A DNA stretch of 64,000 nucleotides from Alcaligenaceae bacterium (GCA_013416435.1 JACCEN010000009.1:124001-188000), one strand, 5' to 3'; shown: positions 27,401 through 36,373, counted from the first letter of the stretch. Made by a program: numbers and translations. Notes: generated from the letters alone by a model not told the origin.

Positions 27401-30400
27401 CCGTATCCGGTGCATCCGGCGGCAGCCGGCGTTCGGTGTCGATGGCTTCGATAAGCAGCGCGCCGCGGGCATCGAAGGACTGGACGGCGGACATCAGCGC
27501 ACTCGCCAGGACGTCCAGAGGCGCAACGGCCAGCCTGGCCGGCACGTGATGATAGAGCCGTGCGCCCAGGGCGGGGTCCAGCCACTGCTCGGCAACGATA
27601 GGTAGCGTGCCGCCGGTGGCGCCGCGCTGCACGGGCAGAGACGCCCCGCGCATTTCGGCGGTTTCCAGGGCGGCCAGGCCGGGCCCGGCGGCCTGCAGGT
27701 CGGCGTGTGTTTCCAGCCAGCTCAGCCAGTCTGCATAAGCCGGCGCGTCATCCAGGGCCGGCAGGGCCGCGGCGCCGTTCGTCAGAGTCGTATGCAATTC
27801 GGTCAGCAAGAGCGCCGCGCCGGCGTAATCCGCAACGCCCGGATGCAGGGCCACGACGATCACCGGCGGCATGGCGGGCCCTCGGTCGACCAGCGTGGTG
27901 GCCAGGGTGACGCCGTGGCGGGTGTCCAGCCCGCGTCCGATGCGAGCGGCATGTTCGTCGATCCAGGCATCCAGTTTGGCATCGGGGAGGTCGGGCGCTT
28001 CCACCATGCGGATAGGCAGGCGGCCGACGTAGGCCGCGATCTCGATGTGCTTGGCCTGCCCGTCATGGACCCAGCGCAGACGCAGTGCATCGTGCCGGTC
28101 TGCCAGCCGGTGCACCGCCAGGGCAAGCTCCACCGCGCCGATCTGGTCCTCGAGGACGAGGCTGGCTATCAGGAAGGCCGACGACTTATCCGGATTGTCC
28201 GCCTCGGGCAGCAATTCCGCCGGGAAGACGCGGTCGGCGCTGCGCCGCTGCCGGGGCCGCAACGCGCCGGCCAGCTCGGCAAGGCGCTCGATGGTTTGCA
28301 ACTGGAAGACGTCGGAAGGCGTAATCGGCAAGCCTGACTTGCTGGCGCGCGCAGCCATGCGTATCGCCAGGATGGAGTCCCCGCCGATGTGAAAGAAATT
28401 CTCGGTGACGCCGATGGCGTCCAGGCCAAGGAGCTCCTTCCAGAGCGCATGCAAGCTGGATTCCTCCTCGCTGCGGGGCTCGATGAGCAGCCCGGACCGG
28501 TCGTAATGGTGGTCTTCGACCGGCGGCAGTGCCTTGCGATCCACCTTGCCGTTCAGGTTCAGTTTCAGCGCGGGCGCCGTGACGTATGCATGCGGCAGCA
28601 TATGCGGCGGGAGCCGGCTTTGCAGGAACTGGCGCAGCTCGGTCGGGCTGGGGCCGGGCATCCGGTCGGGCACGACATAGGCGATGATCTGTCTTTCCGC
28701 CTTGTCTTGCCGAGGCGCCGCGACATACACCGTGCGCAGGTCCGGATGGCGGCCCAGCGCGGCCGCGATCTCGTTGAGCTCGATGCGGAATCCGCGCACC
28801 TTGACCTGGTCATCGGAGCGACCGGCGAACAGCAGCGCGCCATCGGGCCGCCAGCGGCCGAAGTCGCCCGTGCGATACATGAGGCGGCCTTCGTTCAGGA
28901 AGGGGTCGGGCAGGAAAGAGGATGCCGTGCGCTGAGGGTCGCCGACGTAGCCTTGGGCGATGCCGTCGCCGCCGACGACGATTTCGCCGTTGACGCCCAC
29001 CGGAAGAGGCTTGCCGCGCCGGTCCAGGACGTAAGCCGTGCTGTTGGCGATGGGCGGCCCGATGGGAATGATGGCATCTCGGGGGCCGAGATCATCGGCA
29101 TCGAAGCAAGTGCTGAACGTCGTATTTTCAGTGGGGCCGTAGGCATGCAGCAGCTTAAGGCCTGAGCCGGCGCAGGCGTCGCGCACGGCGCGGACCAAGT
29201 CGGCGCTGGTGGTGTCGCCGCCCGTCATGACGGTGCGCGGTCCGGCGAAAACCGTCGGATCGATGGCGGCCATCTCGTGAAACAGCCCGGTGGTGATCCA
29301 GAAATAGCTGATTGCATGGTCGGTCAGCACGCGCCTGAGCAGGGCGATGTCCAGCATCGCGGCGCGCTCGATCACGACGGCCGTTCCGCCGTTGAGCAGC
29401 GGTCCCCAGGTCTCGACGGTCGATGCGTCGAAGGCGGGATTGGAATAGATCGCCGCCCGCGTTTGTGGGCCGAAGCGGGTGTAGTCGGTGTTGCGCACCA
29501 GCCGGATGATGGCGCGATGCGGCACGGCGACGCCTTTGGGCTCGCCGGTGGACCCCGAGGTGAACATGATGTAGGCGGTGGCGTCCGGCGTTGCCGGGTG
29601 CGCCGGCAGTTCCGGCAGGCGGGCGGCATCGGCCTCGAGCGTGGAGGCGTCGAGGACCTGTGTTTCGCCATAGTCGCCGTCGTCGCCGGCGGCGAGTATC
29701 ACCGCGCGGGCACCGATGGATTTTGCCAGCCGCTGCCGATGCGCATGGGGGTGGGCCGGATCCAGCGGAACATAGACGGCGCCGGTGCGCAGTATGGCCA
29801 GCACGAGCGTCAGAAAGCGGGTGGACGGTGAAAGCACCAGCACGACGGGGTCGCCGGGGCCGATGCCGGCGCGGACGAGCGCGGTCGCCAGGCGCGCCGA
29901 TGACGCGCGCAGCTGGGCATAGCTGCTGTGTTCTTCGCCCTCTTCGATGGCGGGCCGATCGGCGTATTGCAGGGCGATCTCGTCGAACAGCTGCATGACG
30001 GATTGCTCTGCGGGATAGGGCCGCGCGGTGGCGTTGAAGCGCTGGATGAGCGCGCGGCCTTCGGCTTCGCCGATGAGGGGCAGGTCGGCAACGCATTCGC
30101 CGGGAGCAAGCGCAACCGCCTGGGCCAGTGTGCCGAACCACGAAAGCAGGTTCTCGACGGTGGAGCGATCGAAAAGCGCCGGTTCGTAGCGGCACCAGAG
30201 TTCAAGGTGCTTGTCGGTCTGGCGGTAGACGAAGGAAAGATCGGATTTCGCCGCTTGTTCGGTCTGATCGTCCAGCACCCGGAAGCAAGCGCCGTCCCGG
30301 GCCGCCGGCGGAGCGGTGTCCGACTCCAGGCTTCCGAACAGGACCTGCATGAGCGGCATGGCGCCTGAACGGCGTTCTATGTCTATGGATTGAACGATGC

Positions 30401-31430
30401 GCTGGAACGGCACGTCGCGATGGCGCAGGGCCTCGCGGAAAGCCGAGCGCACGCCGTCCAGCAAGGCATCGTAGCGGGTGTCTGCGGTACACGGCACCCG
30501 CAAGGGAAGGGTGTCGACCAGAAGCCCCACCAATCCCGCGAGCTCGGGCCGTGTGCGTTTGGAGACCGGTACGGTGACGAGGAGGTCTTCGAGCCCGCTC
30601 CAGCGATGCAGCACCGCAAAGAAAACGGAAAGAAAGGCGATGAACGGTGTGGCGCCGCGTTGCCTGGCGGCTTCGGCGAGGGCCGTGCCGACGGCTGCGG
30701 GCAAGACGAGCCGTACACTGGCTCCGGCGCCGTGCGCGGTCTGCGCGCTGCGTGGACGGTCCAGCGGGAGTTCGAGGGGAGAAGGCGCATCATGCAGCTG
30801 TTCGCGCCAGTAGCCCAGGGCTTCGGCCAGCGCGGGCGAGTCGGGCGCGCCGAACTGCTCTTGCTCCCAATCGGCGTAGTCGGGGTATTGCAGCGGCAAT
30901 TCCATCCATTCGGGATTCGAGCCGGCCCGGGCCGCATCGTAGGCCTGGACCAGATCGGCAAGAAAGACGGGCAGCGAAGAGCCATCGGCGACGGCATGAT
31001 GAAACACGACAGCCAGGGCGAAAGCGCATCCGGCCGTTTCGGCGTGGTCGGGCCTGTACAAGCGGGCCCGCAGCACGGGCCCGTGCTCCAGGTCGAAGGG
31101 GCAAGCGGCCAGCGCCGACATGGCGGCGCCGAGTTCGTCTCGCCACGCCTGGGGCGTGGCGGCGGGCAGCGTCGCCGTGTCGAGCGCGATGTGCACGTCG
31201 TCGCGCACCGCCTGGCAGGGGGTGTCGTCGATGAGGGGAAAGCTGGCACGCAAGCTGTCATGTCTTTGGATGACGGCCTGGAACGCGGCGCGCAGGGCGT
31301 CTTCGTGGACGGGGCCGCTGATTTCGACCAGGAAAGGCACGGCATAGTCGGACTTGCCCGGCTGCAGCAGGTCCAGGTAACGCAACTGGCGTTGCGCGAA
31401 GGATGCCGCGGCGATGTACCCGCTGCTCAT
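24423..31430 (-). CDS. NRPS, C-A-T-E(degenerate)-C-T-TE
   Basis: 2335 residues, the terminal synthetase of the lipopeptide line. Domains: C (about 5-450, HHAVADG 144-150); A (about 470-960, FTSGSTGEPKG); T (Ser near 1016 in HIGGDSILA); an epimerisation-like domain (about 1060-1480) in which the HHxxxD motif reads LHPGVAD and the EGHGR motif reads EAIDTERR, so probably inactive; C (about 1500-1925, FHHLLIDGW); a T domain with no A before it (Ser near 1995 in LGLNSLGLT); TE (about 2020-2320, GYSFGG). A hand-aligned A-domain pocket reads D-A-V-W-M-G-A-T-F-K, closest to valine-type codes. The start overlaps the upstream NRPS stop by 4 bp. The last residues are repeat-encoded. Confidence 0.93.
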   Translation of the reverse strand: MSSGYIAAASFAQRQLRYLDLLQPGKSDYAVPFLVEISGPVHEDALRAAFQAVIQRHDSLRASFPLIDDTPCQAVRDDVHIALDTATLPAATPQAWRDELGAAMSALAACPFDLEHGPVLRARLYRPDHAETAGCAFALAVVFHHAVADGSSLPVFLADLVQAYDAARAGSNPEWMELPLQYPDYADWEQEQFGAPDSPALAEALGYWREQLHDAPSPLELPLDRPRSAQTAHGAGASVRLVLPAAVGTALAEAARQRGATPFIAFLSVFFAVLHRWSGLEDLLVTVPVSKRTRPELAGLVGLLVDTLPLRVPCTADTRYDALLDGVRSAFREALRHRDVPFQRIVQSIDIERRSGAMPLMQVLFGSLESDTAPPAARDGACFRVLDDQTEQAAKSDLSFVYRQTDKHLELWCRYEPALFDRSTVENLLSWFGTLAQAVALAPGECVADLPLIGEAEGRALIQRFNATARPYPAEQSVMQLFDEIALQYADRPAIEEGEEHSSYAQLRASSARLATALVRAGIGPGDPVVLVLSPSTRFLTLVLAILRTGAVYVPLDPAHPHAHRQRLAKSIGARAVILAAGDDGDYGETQVLDASTLEADAARLPELPAHPATPDATAYIMFTSGSTGEPKGVAVPHRAIIRLVRNTDYTRFGPQTRAAIYSNPAFDASTVETWGPLLNGGTAVVIERAAMLDIALLRRVLTDHAISYFWITTGLFHEMAAIDPTVFAGPRTVMTGGDTTSADLVRAVRDACAGSGLKLLHAYGPTENTTFSTCFDADDLGPRDAIIPIGPPIANSTAYVLDRRGKPLPVGVNGEIVVGGDGIAQGYVGDPQRTASSFLPDPFLNEGRLMYRTGDFGRWRPDGALLFAGRSDDQVKVRGFRIELNEIAAALGRHPDLRTVYVAAPRQDKAERQIIAYVVPDRMPGPSPTELRQFLQSRLPPHMLPHAYVTAPALKLNLNGKVDRKALPPVEDHHYDRSGLLIEPRSEEESSLHALWKELLGLDAIGVTENFFHIGGDSILAIRMAARASKSGLPITPSDVFQLQTIERLAELAGALRPRQRRSADRVFPAELLPEADNPDKSSAFLIASLVLEDQIGAVELALAVHRLADRHDALRLRWVHDGQAKHIEIAAYVGRLPIRMVEAPDLPDAKLDAWIDEHAARIGRGLDTRHGVTLATTLVDRGPAMPPVIVVALHPGVADYAGAALLLTELHTTLTNGAAALPALDDAPAYADWLSWLETHADLQAAGPGLAALETAEMRGASLPVQRGATGGTLPIVAEQWLDPALGARLYHHVPARLAVAPLDVLASALMSAVQSFDARGALLIEAIDTERRLPPDAPDTARLIGKMDGVLPILATPGAGTPAERLQAVKSARQAVAATAPVYRTLGQTFDLPASALGLAWPAPSPAQAIRMHTAPGFGPSVKSALLAQLSDRGLKLAWAGDEPPGGAAALLERIAHALEEIAAFADRESRPLYTASDFPLVDLPGDELAALLASAEDVQDVYPLSPMQEAMLVHTLAASGSGVNFEQSCMRIRGPLDHEAFRHAWATVFERHDVLRTAFHWRGLSRPMQVVHHDVPLPLSTETWPRFDADRLQRFLAADQARGFELERAPLVRMTLIQVAPDDVYLVSSFHHLLIDGWCLGKLEREVRAAYESHLNRRAPVFDAPIPYRDYIAWLQRSDQTDGRRFFAEMLRELPERRALFMPPTTVARGFATQRRTLDKEASRALLAFARRRGLTLASVMHFAWAVWLSARLGAQDVVFGTTVSGRPASIPGVENIVGMFINNLPVRVRVPQDATPARLLADVQALLGQLQQHAHLAPAEVAAIAGKQGQAGALFDTLVLVENLASGTSAWSGAEALTVESIHSRLKTAYDLTFIAIPGESIALSVVQPDDGRELEDGEALLASIAELLVALPEHADSPLERLPRPDERPAHGGERNSPVLPLRFATRPRSTLEACIADAVAGILDSAPAAASGPSATLDTDFWQLGLNSLGLTQLALRLEESLERRVPISLLLEHRCVAALAQALASGQSWNPIVPMNRSSEGRSADPSLPPFVCVHPVAGDVSVFLELARAMPASIPFWAIQAPGLEQGQEPLRSIEDMAACNLRALAERGMPQPRWLGGYSFGGLVAFEMARQLAFAGTTPERVVLIDTPAPLERVSILEPDPDHAHAQWLVRMAEVRARFQGVQPVLSRDDLQPLAQADRYAFAAARLHDAALLPPAADADWLARAHRTSLAQYEAYLSYQPPIHAHPDIALALVRADAPRDADLGDMENRQLAIPDMGWRAFSAQPVELRYVAGDHVTMLAGDSAREVAAAIAGVRPRTGSDPKS
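24432..24461. repeat. palindromic 30-bp repeat read into the NRPS C-terminus
   Basis: Consensus copy. On the minus strand it is translated as GVRPRTGSDP, followed by Lys-Ser and the stop of the NRPS/TE gene. Confidence 0.95.
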
Positions 31431-34400
31431 GAGCGGGTGTCCGTCGCCGCCGCCAGGTCGATGCGCGCGCGTTGCCGCTTCGGTATGGCGGGCGCCGCGG
31501 GCGCGGCCTGGCGCTCGAGCAGCCGTTCCGCCAGGTCAGACAGGCGGGGCGTTTCAAAGAGGTCGATGAGATCGATGGATGCCTTGAGCTCACGCCGCAG
31601 ACGCGACACCACCTGCATGGCGTCCAGGGAGCGTCCGCCGATGGCGAAGAAGTCATCATGGCGGCCCACGCTGGCTCGAGAGAGCACGGACTGCCACACC
31701 TGGGCGATGAGCGATTCGGTTTCGCCTTGCGGTGCGGCCACGGCGGTTTCGGCCAGGCTTGGAGCGGGCAGTTGCCGGCGGTCCAGCTTGCCGGTGGGCG
31801 TGCGAGGCAGGCGATCGTGCAGCACGATGTCCTGCGGCACCATGTATGCGGGCAGGCCGCCCCGGGCGTGCGCCAGCAGCGCATCGCGGCTATCAAGCCC
31901 ATGTCCGGCCACATGGGACACCAGCATGGCGTGCCGCCCGGATTGGTGGACGATGGTTGCCGCTTCCGACACGCCGGCGAAACCACGCAGGCAGGCATTG
32001 ATTTCATCGAGCTCGATGCGGTAGCCGCTGATCTTCACCTGGTCGTCGGCGCGGCCCTGGAAGCGCAATTTTCCGTCGAAACCCAGGGCGACCTGATCGC
32101 CGCTGCGGTAGACGGTCTGATAAGCGGGGTCGTCTTGGAAGGGATTGGCGACGAAGCGCTCGGCGGTCAGCTCGGGCCGTCCGGCATAGCCCTTGGCGAC
32201 GGCGGGGCCCGCGATGAGCAGCTCGCCGATCGTGCCGGGCGGGCAGATCCTGCCGCGGCGGTCCGCGACGTAAGTGCGCATTCCGGGTATGGGGCGGCCG
32301 ATGGCGACTGGACCCGTGTCCCCCGGCCGGCAGAGCTCGTAAGTGGCCCAGACCGTGGTTTCGGTGGGCCCGTATTCATTGCAGAATCGCGTGTCCGGCA
32401 ATACGGCGTAGTGCTGCTCGACCAGTTCGCGTGGGCAGGCTTCGCCGCCCACGATGGCGAGTTCCAGGCCGGCCAGTTTGTCCGGGTGGCTGCAGGACAG
32501 CATGAGCGCCCATTGCGATGGGATCATGATGGTCTGGGTGACGCCTTCCCTGGCCACGAGAGCGGCGAGGCGGTCGGGATCGTTGGCCTCGTCCGGCAGG
32601 GGCAGCACCAGCTTGCCGCCCACGGACAGCGCACCGAATATGCATGTGACGGAGCCGTCGAAGATCAGCGGGAAGGTAAGCAGCTGACTGCGGTTGGGCA
32701 GGCCCGGATGCGCCTGCTTGCGGGCATCCACGTGATAGGAAAGATTGCCATGCGTGATCGAAACGCCCTTGGGGCGACCGGTAGAGCCCGACGTGAAAAG
32801 GACATAGGCTTCATCGGAACTCGCCGGCCATGGGTGTTCGGCATGCGCAGGAAGCGGCTCCGCAAGGGCTGCCGGCATGAGGTCCCGCAGCGCGATCCCC
32901 GCTTTGCCGGCAATGGATCCGGGCTCGGCGGTGGCCATGGCGGTCAGGCCGGCTTCGGCGATCATGAAGGCCTTGCGGTCTTCGGGCGCATTGAGGTCGA
33001 TGGGGACGTAGGCGGCCCCGCTCAGCATGATGCCGAGCATGGCCGCGATGGCAAGCGGGCTGCGCTCGATGTGCAGCCCCACGCGGGCGCCCGGCCGGAC
33101 GCCGCCTGCCTGTAATCTGCGCGCGACGGCGCCGGCCAGCGCCAGCAGTTGGCCATAGGTGAGACGCTCTTCGCCATGGACCACGGCCGGCGCATCGGGA
33201 TGCGCGGCGGCAAGGCCGGCGATGGTGGCAATGACGGAAGGGCGCGCTGCGGGAACTTGGGCGGCCGGCGCCGCATGCAGCAATGACGACGTTACGGCGG
33301 GCGGCAGCGCATCGATCTGCGTGACGGGAGTGTGTATTGCATCCGGCATGAGCGCCAGGGTGTGCGCCAGCATGTCCAGGCGCAGGGCCGCTTCTTCGGC
33401 GCTCACGTACCGCCGGTCGGCCATCAGCTGCAGGCTCAGGCCGCCATCGGCCTGCCGTTCCACCATCAGGTTGAGCGGCATGTCCGGAAGCGTGGTGTCG
33501 CCACAGTCCGTCATGGACAGCCCGCTGCCTTGCAGCGCGGCGGCTTCGTCCAGCGGATAGTTCTGAAAGCCCACGAGACTGTCGAAGGGGAGGCTGTCGG
33601 TCGGCAGCGAAAGCAGCAGGCGCAAGTCGTCCATGCCCAACGGGCCGGCGTCGCGCGCCAGGCTTGCCGCCGATTGCAAGGCGTGCATCCAGGCGCCGAG
33701 CGGCGTGGCATCGAGGCGGGCCAGGACGGGCTGGACCTGAATCTGAATGCCTACCAGTGCCGGGCCATTTCCCTGTTCAAGATGGGGAGGGCGGATGGTC
33801 TCCACCGATCCGAAGAGAACGGCGTCCTGGTTCGAAAGGCGGTCGGACACCAGGGCCCATGCCGCCTGCAGGACGGTGCTTACGGTGACCTGCGCGGCGC
33901 GCGCGAGCTCATGCAACCGGGCCGCAGGCCCAGCCTGCAGTTGGCGCACGCTGCTGTGGATGTCGGGACGGCGTGTGTCGTTCAGCGACAAGGGGCGTTG
34001 CATGGAAAGGTCGACGTCGGGCATGGCCGACAGGACCGAGCGCCAATGTTCGCGGGCGCGGTCCGGGCTGCGGGACGTTTCCCATTCGACATAGCTCCTG
34101 AACGCCGGGGCCGGCTTGAGGCCATGCGCTTGGCCGCTCGAAAGGGCTTTGTATTGTGTGAAGACTTCGTCGAGAAGAATGCCCAGGGACCAGCCGTCGA
34201 CGGTCAGGTGGTGCCGGGTCCAGACGACGATATGCCGGGTGGGCGCGAGCCTGAGCAAGGCCACGCGCATGAGCGGCGGCTTCTTGATGTCGAAAGGCGT
34301 GTCGCGGTCCCGCGCCAGAAATTCTTGAAGCGCCGCTTGCCAGTTGCCGGTATCCGTCCAGTCGGATTGCGTGACGGGCAATGCCGCTTGCCGATGCACG

Positions 34401-34666
34401 ACCTGAAAAGGCTGATCCTTCAGGTCCCAGTGAAAGCCGCTGCGCAGCGCCGTGTGGCGATCAACGGCTCCTTGCCAGGCCCGGCGGAACGCCTCGGCGT
34501 CGAGTTCGCCCTCGAGCATGGCCCACCACTGGCCCATGTACAGCGGCTGGTCAGGGTAAGTGAGACAGCGCAGCAACAGCGCCTGCTGCATGCGGGTAAG
34601 GGGATAGGCGTCTTCGATGGGGCGCAGCGCGGAACTTGCGTTCGAGGAGGGAGAGGTCATAAGCAT
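31427..34666 (-). CDS. NRPS, single C-A-T module
   Basis: About 1079 residues (ATG 34666; 34660 also possible). C domain (about 15-450) with RHHLTVDGWS, A domain (about 480-960) with FTSGSTGRPKG, NEYGPTETTVW and the GKLDRRQLP lysine, and T domain (Ser near 1009 in FFAIGGRSLDAM). A hand alignment to GrsA gives the pocket D-G-T-I-I-G-E-V-W-K; the D-G-T-I..E-V pattern is nearest to some tyrosine codes, but this is tentative. Translationally coupled to the downstream NRPS (ATGA). No TE, so it must pass its chain on, presumably to the next protein. Confidence 0.93.
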   Translation of the reverse strand: MLMTSPSSNASSALRPIEDAYPLTRMQQALLLRCLTYPDQPLYMGQWWAMLEGELDAEAFRRAWQGAVDRHTALRSGFHWDLKDQPFQVVHRQAALPVTQSDWTDTGNWQAALQEFLARDRDTPFDIKKPPLMRVALLRLAPTRHIVVWTRHHLTVDGWSLGILLDEVFTQYKALSSGQAHGLKPAPAFRSYVEWETSRSPDRAREHWRSVLSAMPDVDLSMQRPLSLNDTRRPDIHSSVRQLQAGPAARLHELARAAQVTVSTVLQAAWALVSDRLSNQDAVLFGSVETIRPPHLEQGNGPALVGIQIQVQPVLARLDATPLGAWMHALQSAASLARDAGPLGMDDLRLLLSLPTDSLPFDSLVGFQNYPLDEAAALQGSGLSMTDCGDTTLPDMPLNLMVERQADGGLSLQLMADRRYVSAEEAALRLDMLAHTLALMPDAIHTPVTQIDALPPAVTSSLLHAAPAAQVPAARPSVIATIAGLAAAHPDAPAVVHGEERLTYGQLLALAGAVARRLQAGGVRPGARVGLHIERSPLAIAAMLGIMLSGAAYVPIDLNAPEDRKAFMIAEAGLTAMATAEPGSIAGKAGIALRDLMPAALAEPLPAHAEHPWPASSDEAYVLFTSGSTGRPKGVSITHGNLSYHVDARKQAHPGLPNRSQLLTFPLIFDGSVTCIFGALSVGGKLVLPLPDEANDPDRLAALVAREGVTQTIMIPSQWALMLSCSHPDKLAGLELAIVGGEACPRELVEQHYAVLPDTRFCNEYGPTETTVWATYELCRPGDTGPVAIGRPIPGMRTYVADRRGRICPPGTIGELLIAGPAVAKGYAGRPELTAERFVANPFQDDPAYQTVYRSGDQVALGFDGKLRFQGRADDQVKISGYRIELDEINACLRGFAGVSEAATIVHQSGRHAMLVSHVAGHGLDSRDALLAHARGGLPAYMVPQDIVLHDRLPRTPTGKLDRRQLPAPSLAETAVAAPQGETESLIAQVWQSVLSRASVGRHDDFFAIGGRSLDAMQVVSRLRRELKASIDLIDLFETPRLSDLAERLLERQAAPAAPAIPKRQRARIDLAAATDTRS

Positions 34667-34774
34667 GCGCAACCGGCTTGGCGGTGGAAATCTTGGAGAA
34701 GCAAGGAGAGGGACGGCGCCGCACGCCCTTGGCCGAGGCGGCGGGCGAGCATGCGCCGTACTCTCGTCGTACTG

Positions 34775-35101
34775 TTACAGGCTTTCTATGTAGAAGCCTT
34801 CGCCTTTGACTTCGCCATCGGTGAATTTCATGAACTTTTCAACCCAGTGGCCGCCCGTCTTTGCATTGGGATTGCTTGCCAGAGCATCGAACGAAGCTTC
34901 GTCTTTCCAGACGGTGGCCAGGCCGAACATGGACGGGTCTTTTTTGGAGCGCATCAGACCGAAGCCGATTAGGCCCGGAATATGGTCGCCTGGCTTGGAG
35001 CCGTCATTGGGCAGCAAGGATTTTTCGAGCAGCGACCTTGCTTCCTTTTCGTTTCCGGCCTTGATGTTAGCGCGCGTGATGGTGAGAAACATTCCAGCCA
35101 T
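34775..35101 (-). CDS. antibiotic biosynthesis monooxygenase (ABM)-fold protein
   Basis: 108 residues, dimeric alpha/beta-barrel (ABM) type: MFLTITRANIKAGNEKEARSL, then FGLATVWKDEASFDALASNP and HWVEKFMKF. Relatives include small quinol monooxygenases and heme-degrading enzymes; no catalytic residue set lets me choose. A strong GAAGGAG site precedes the ATG. It stands between the PhyH dioxygenase and the NRPS genes on the same strand, so a tailoring or protective role in the pathway is likely but inferred. A perfect FNR-type box is 205 bp upstream. Confidence 0.75.
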   Translation of the reverse strand: MAGMFLTITRANIKAGNEKEARSLLEKSLLPNDGSKPGDHIPGLIGFGLMRSKKDPSMFGLATVWKDEASFDALASNPNAKTGGHWVEKFMKFTDGEVKGEGFYIESL

Positions 35102-35305
35102 GATAGTGATACTCCTTCAGGTTTAGAGAGGAACAACGAGGGGAGGACTGCGCATGCCTAGCTGCTGTTTGAGCGGGCGGAACAGAAGGAACTGATTGTT
35201 ACTTCTGTATCCGGTTTTGGCACATCGGCAGTGTATTCGCGTTGATCAGTTTCGACCAACGCTTGAAAAGAATTTTATCATCTAGTTACAGTTGCGGGCC
35301 ACCCT

Positions 35306-35319
35306 TTGATATGGATCAA
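35306..35319. promoter_or_regulatory. FNR/Anr-type box upstream of the ABM gene
   Basis: TTGAT-ATGG-ATCAA, all ten conserved positions of the FNR/Anr consensus. It overlaps the stop codon of the PhyH gene. About 31 bp further along the minus strand is a plausible -10 (TAGATG/GATAAA around 35274-35284), the spacing of a class II activator site, in an AT-rich stretch before the ABM gene. Confidence 0.5.
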
Positions 35320-36155
35320 AAAATAAATTCGGGAAACAGCTCGCCGCGGATCGGCCCACCTACCCGCAACCCGGCTTCCAGGCCGAATTTTTCCAGCGCG
35401 TCGACCATTTCCTGGGCATGCGGCGCAACATAGGCGTCGTCGGTCACCCATCGCGTGACGAAACGACGCGCGACGCGGGAAGTCTGGTTCCCCGGCGCGC
35501 CATGAACGGTGCGCGCATCGAAGAGCACGCAATCGCCGGGCTCCATATCCCAGCCGATGATGTCGTAGGCATCGCGGTCGGCTTCGATATCGGGGACCTC
35601 GCCGAACAGCGAGGCATCCAGACGGGACTTGTCGCCATGGAATTCCGCATAGTAGCTGTCCGCTGCGGAGTGCTTCGAGGCATCCGCGAAGAAGGATTTC
35701 GGCATCAGGATCTTGCCCCAGGCATGTGAACCGCGAACGAACTCCAGGGTCGCGCTGCGGGGTATGGGATCCAGCGCCACCCAGATGGAGCAGAACGGCC
35801 CCTGTATGACGGTATCGTGATGCCACGGCGTGCGATCCGACGTGCCCGGCTGCTTGACGAACCACGTGTCCTGCGCCAGCCGGATACGGTGCGAACCCAA
35901 TGCTTGCGAAGCGATGCGGCCCGCCGGAGACGCATGGCAAAAGTGTTCGAATTCCGGAATATGCCGTCGCGACCAGCTATCGGACAGGAATGCGCCGTTG
36001 CCATTGTCGAGCTTGCGAAAGAAAGGGCTGGGGGCCTGGATATTGCGCTCTATGCCGCTGCGGGCGAGCTCGACCCATTCGTCGGAGAAGGCCTTGCGGA
36101 TGCAGGCCACGCCGTGCGCATGGTAGTCGTCCAGATAGTCGGGGCGTATCGCCAT
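35316..36155 (-). CDS. phytanoyl-CoA dioxygenase (PhyH)-family Fe(II)/2-oxoglutarate oxygenase
   Basis: 279 residues from MAIRPDYL (ATG 36155), chosen because AAGGAAAG lies 8 bp upstream; the frame is open 26 residues further. The HxD...H iron triad is His112-x-Asp114 (TPWHHDTVIQG) with His218 (ARTVHGAPGNQ), and Arg230/Arg231 is placed to bind 2-oxoglutarate. PhyH-family members in NRPS clusters often hydroxylate amino-acid side chains or acyl chains; the substrate here is unknown. First gene of the leftward operon, divergent from the thioesterase across an AT-rich regulatory gap. Confidence 0.9.
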   Translation of the reverse strand: MAIRPDYLDDYHAHGVACIRKAFSDEWVELARSGIERNIQAPSPFFRKLDNGNGAFLSDSWSRRHIPEFEHFCHASPAGRIASQALGSHRIRLAQDTWFVKQPGTSDRTPWHHDTVIQGPFCSIWVALDPIPRSATLEFVRGSHAWGKILMPKSFFADASKHSAADSYYAEFHGDKSRLDASLFGEVPDIEADRDAYDIIGWDMEPGDCVLFDARTVHGAPGNQTSRVARRFVTRWVTDDAYVAPHAQEMVDALEKFGLEAGLRVGGPIRGELFPEFIF

Positions 36156-36373
36156 CGTGTCTTTCCTTGGAGTAGCAGCATGAAACCGGAAACGGAAGTT
36201 CTGCATGTCCGCTTGTGAGCAAAGTATAGCCAAATTTGAAATAAATTGTATCCAAATTTATATAAAAATGTGATAATTGTCCTTCGCTGATAGAATGAAC
36301 TGTAATTGCTACAACTTGTTAACACAATGGGAAATATGTGCCATATGTGGAAAAAAAACCGGAAGGGTTGTGC
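36156..36373. promoter_or_regulatory. AT-rich divergent promoter region of the biosynthetic cluster
   Basis: 218-bp gap between the two divergent arms of the cluster, strikingly AT-rich against the GC-rich surroundings. It carries the inverted repeat AAATTTG (36232-36238) / CAAATTT (36253-36259) separated by 14 bp; the same sequence also gives a direct repeat of CCAAATTT 22 bp apart, about two helical turns. TATA-like runs (36259-36266) follow. It is the obvious control point for both transcripts. Confidence 0.55.
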
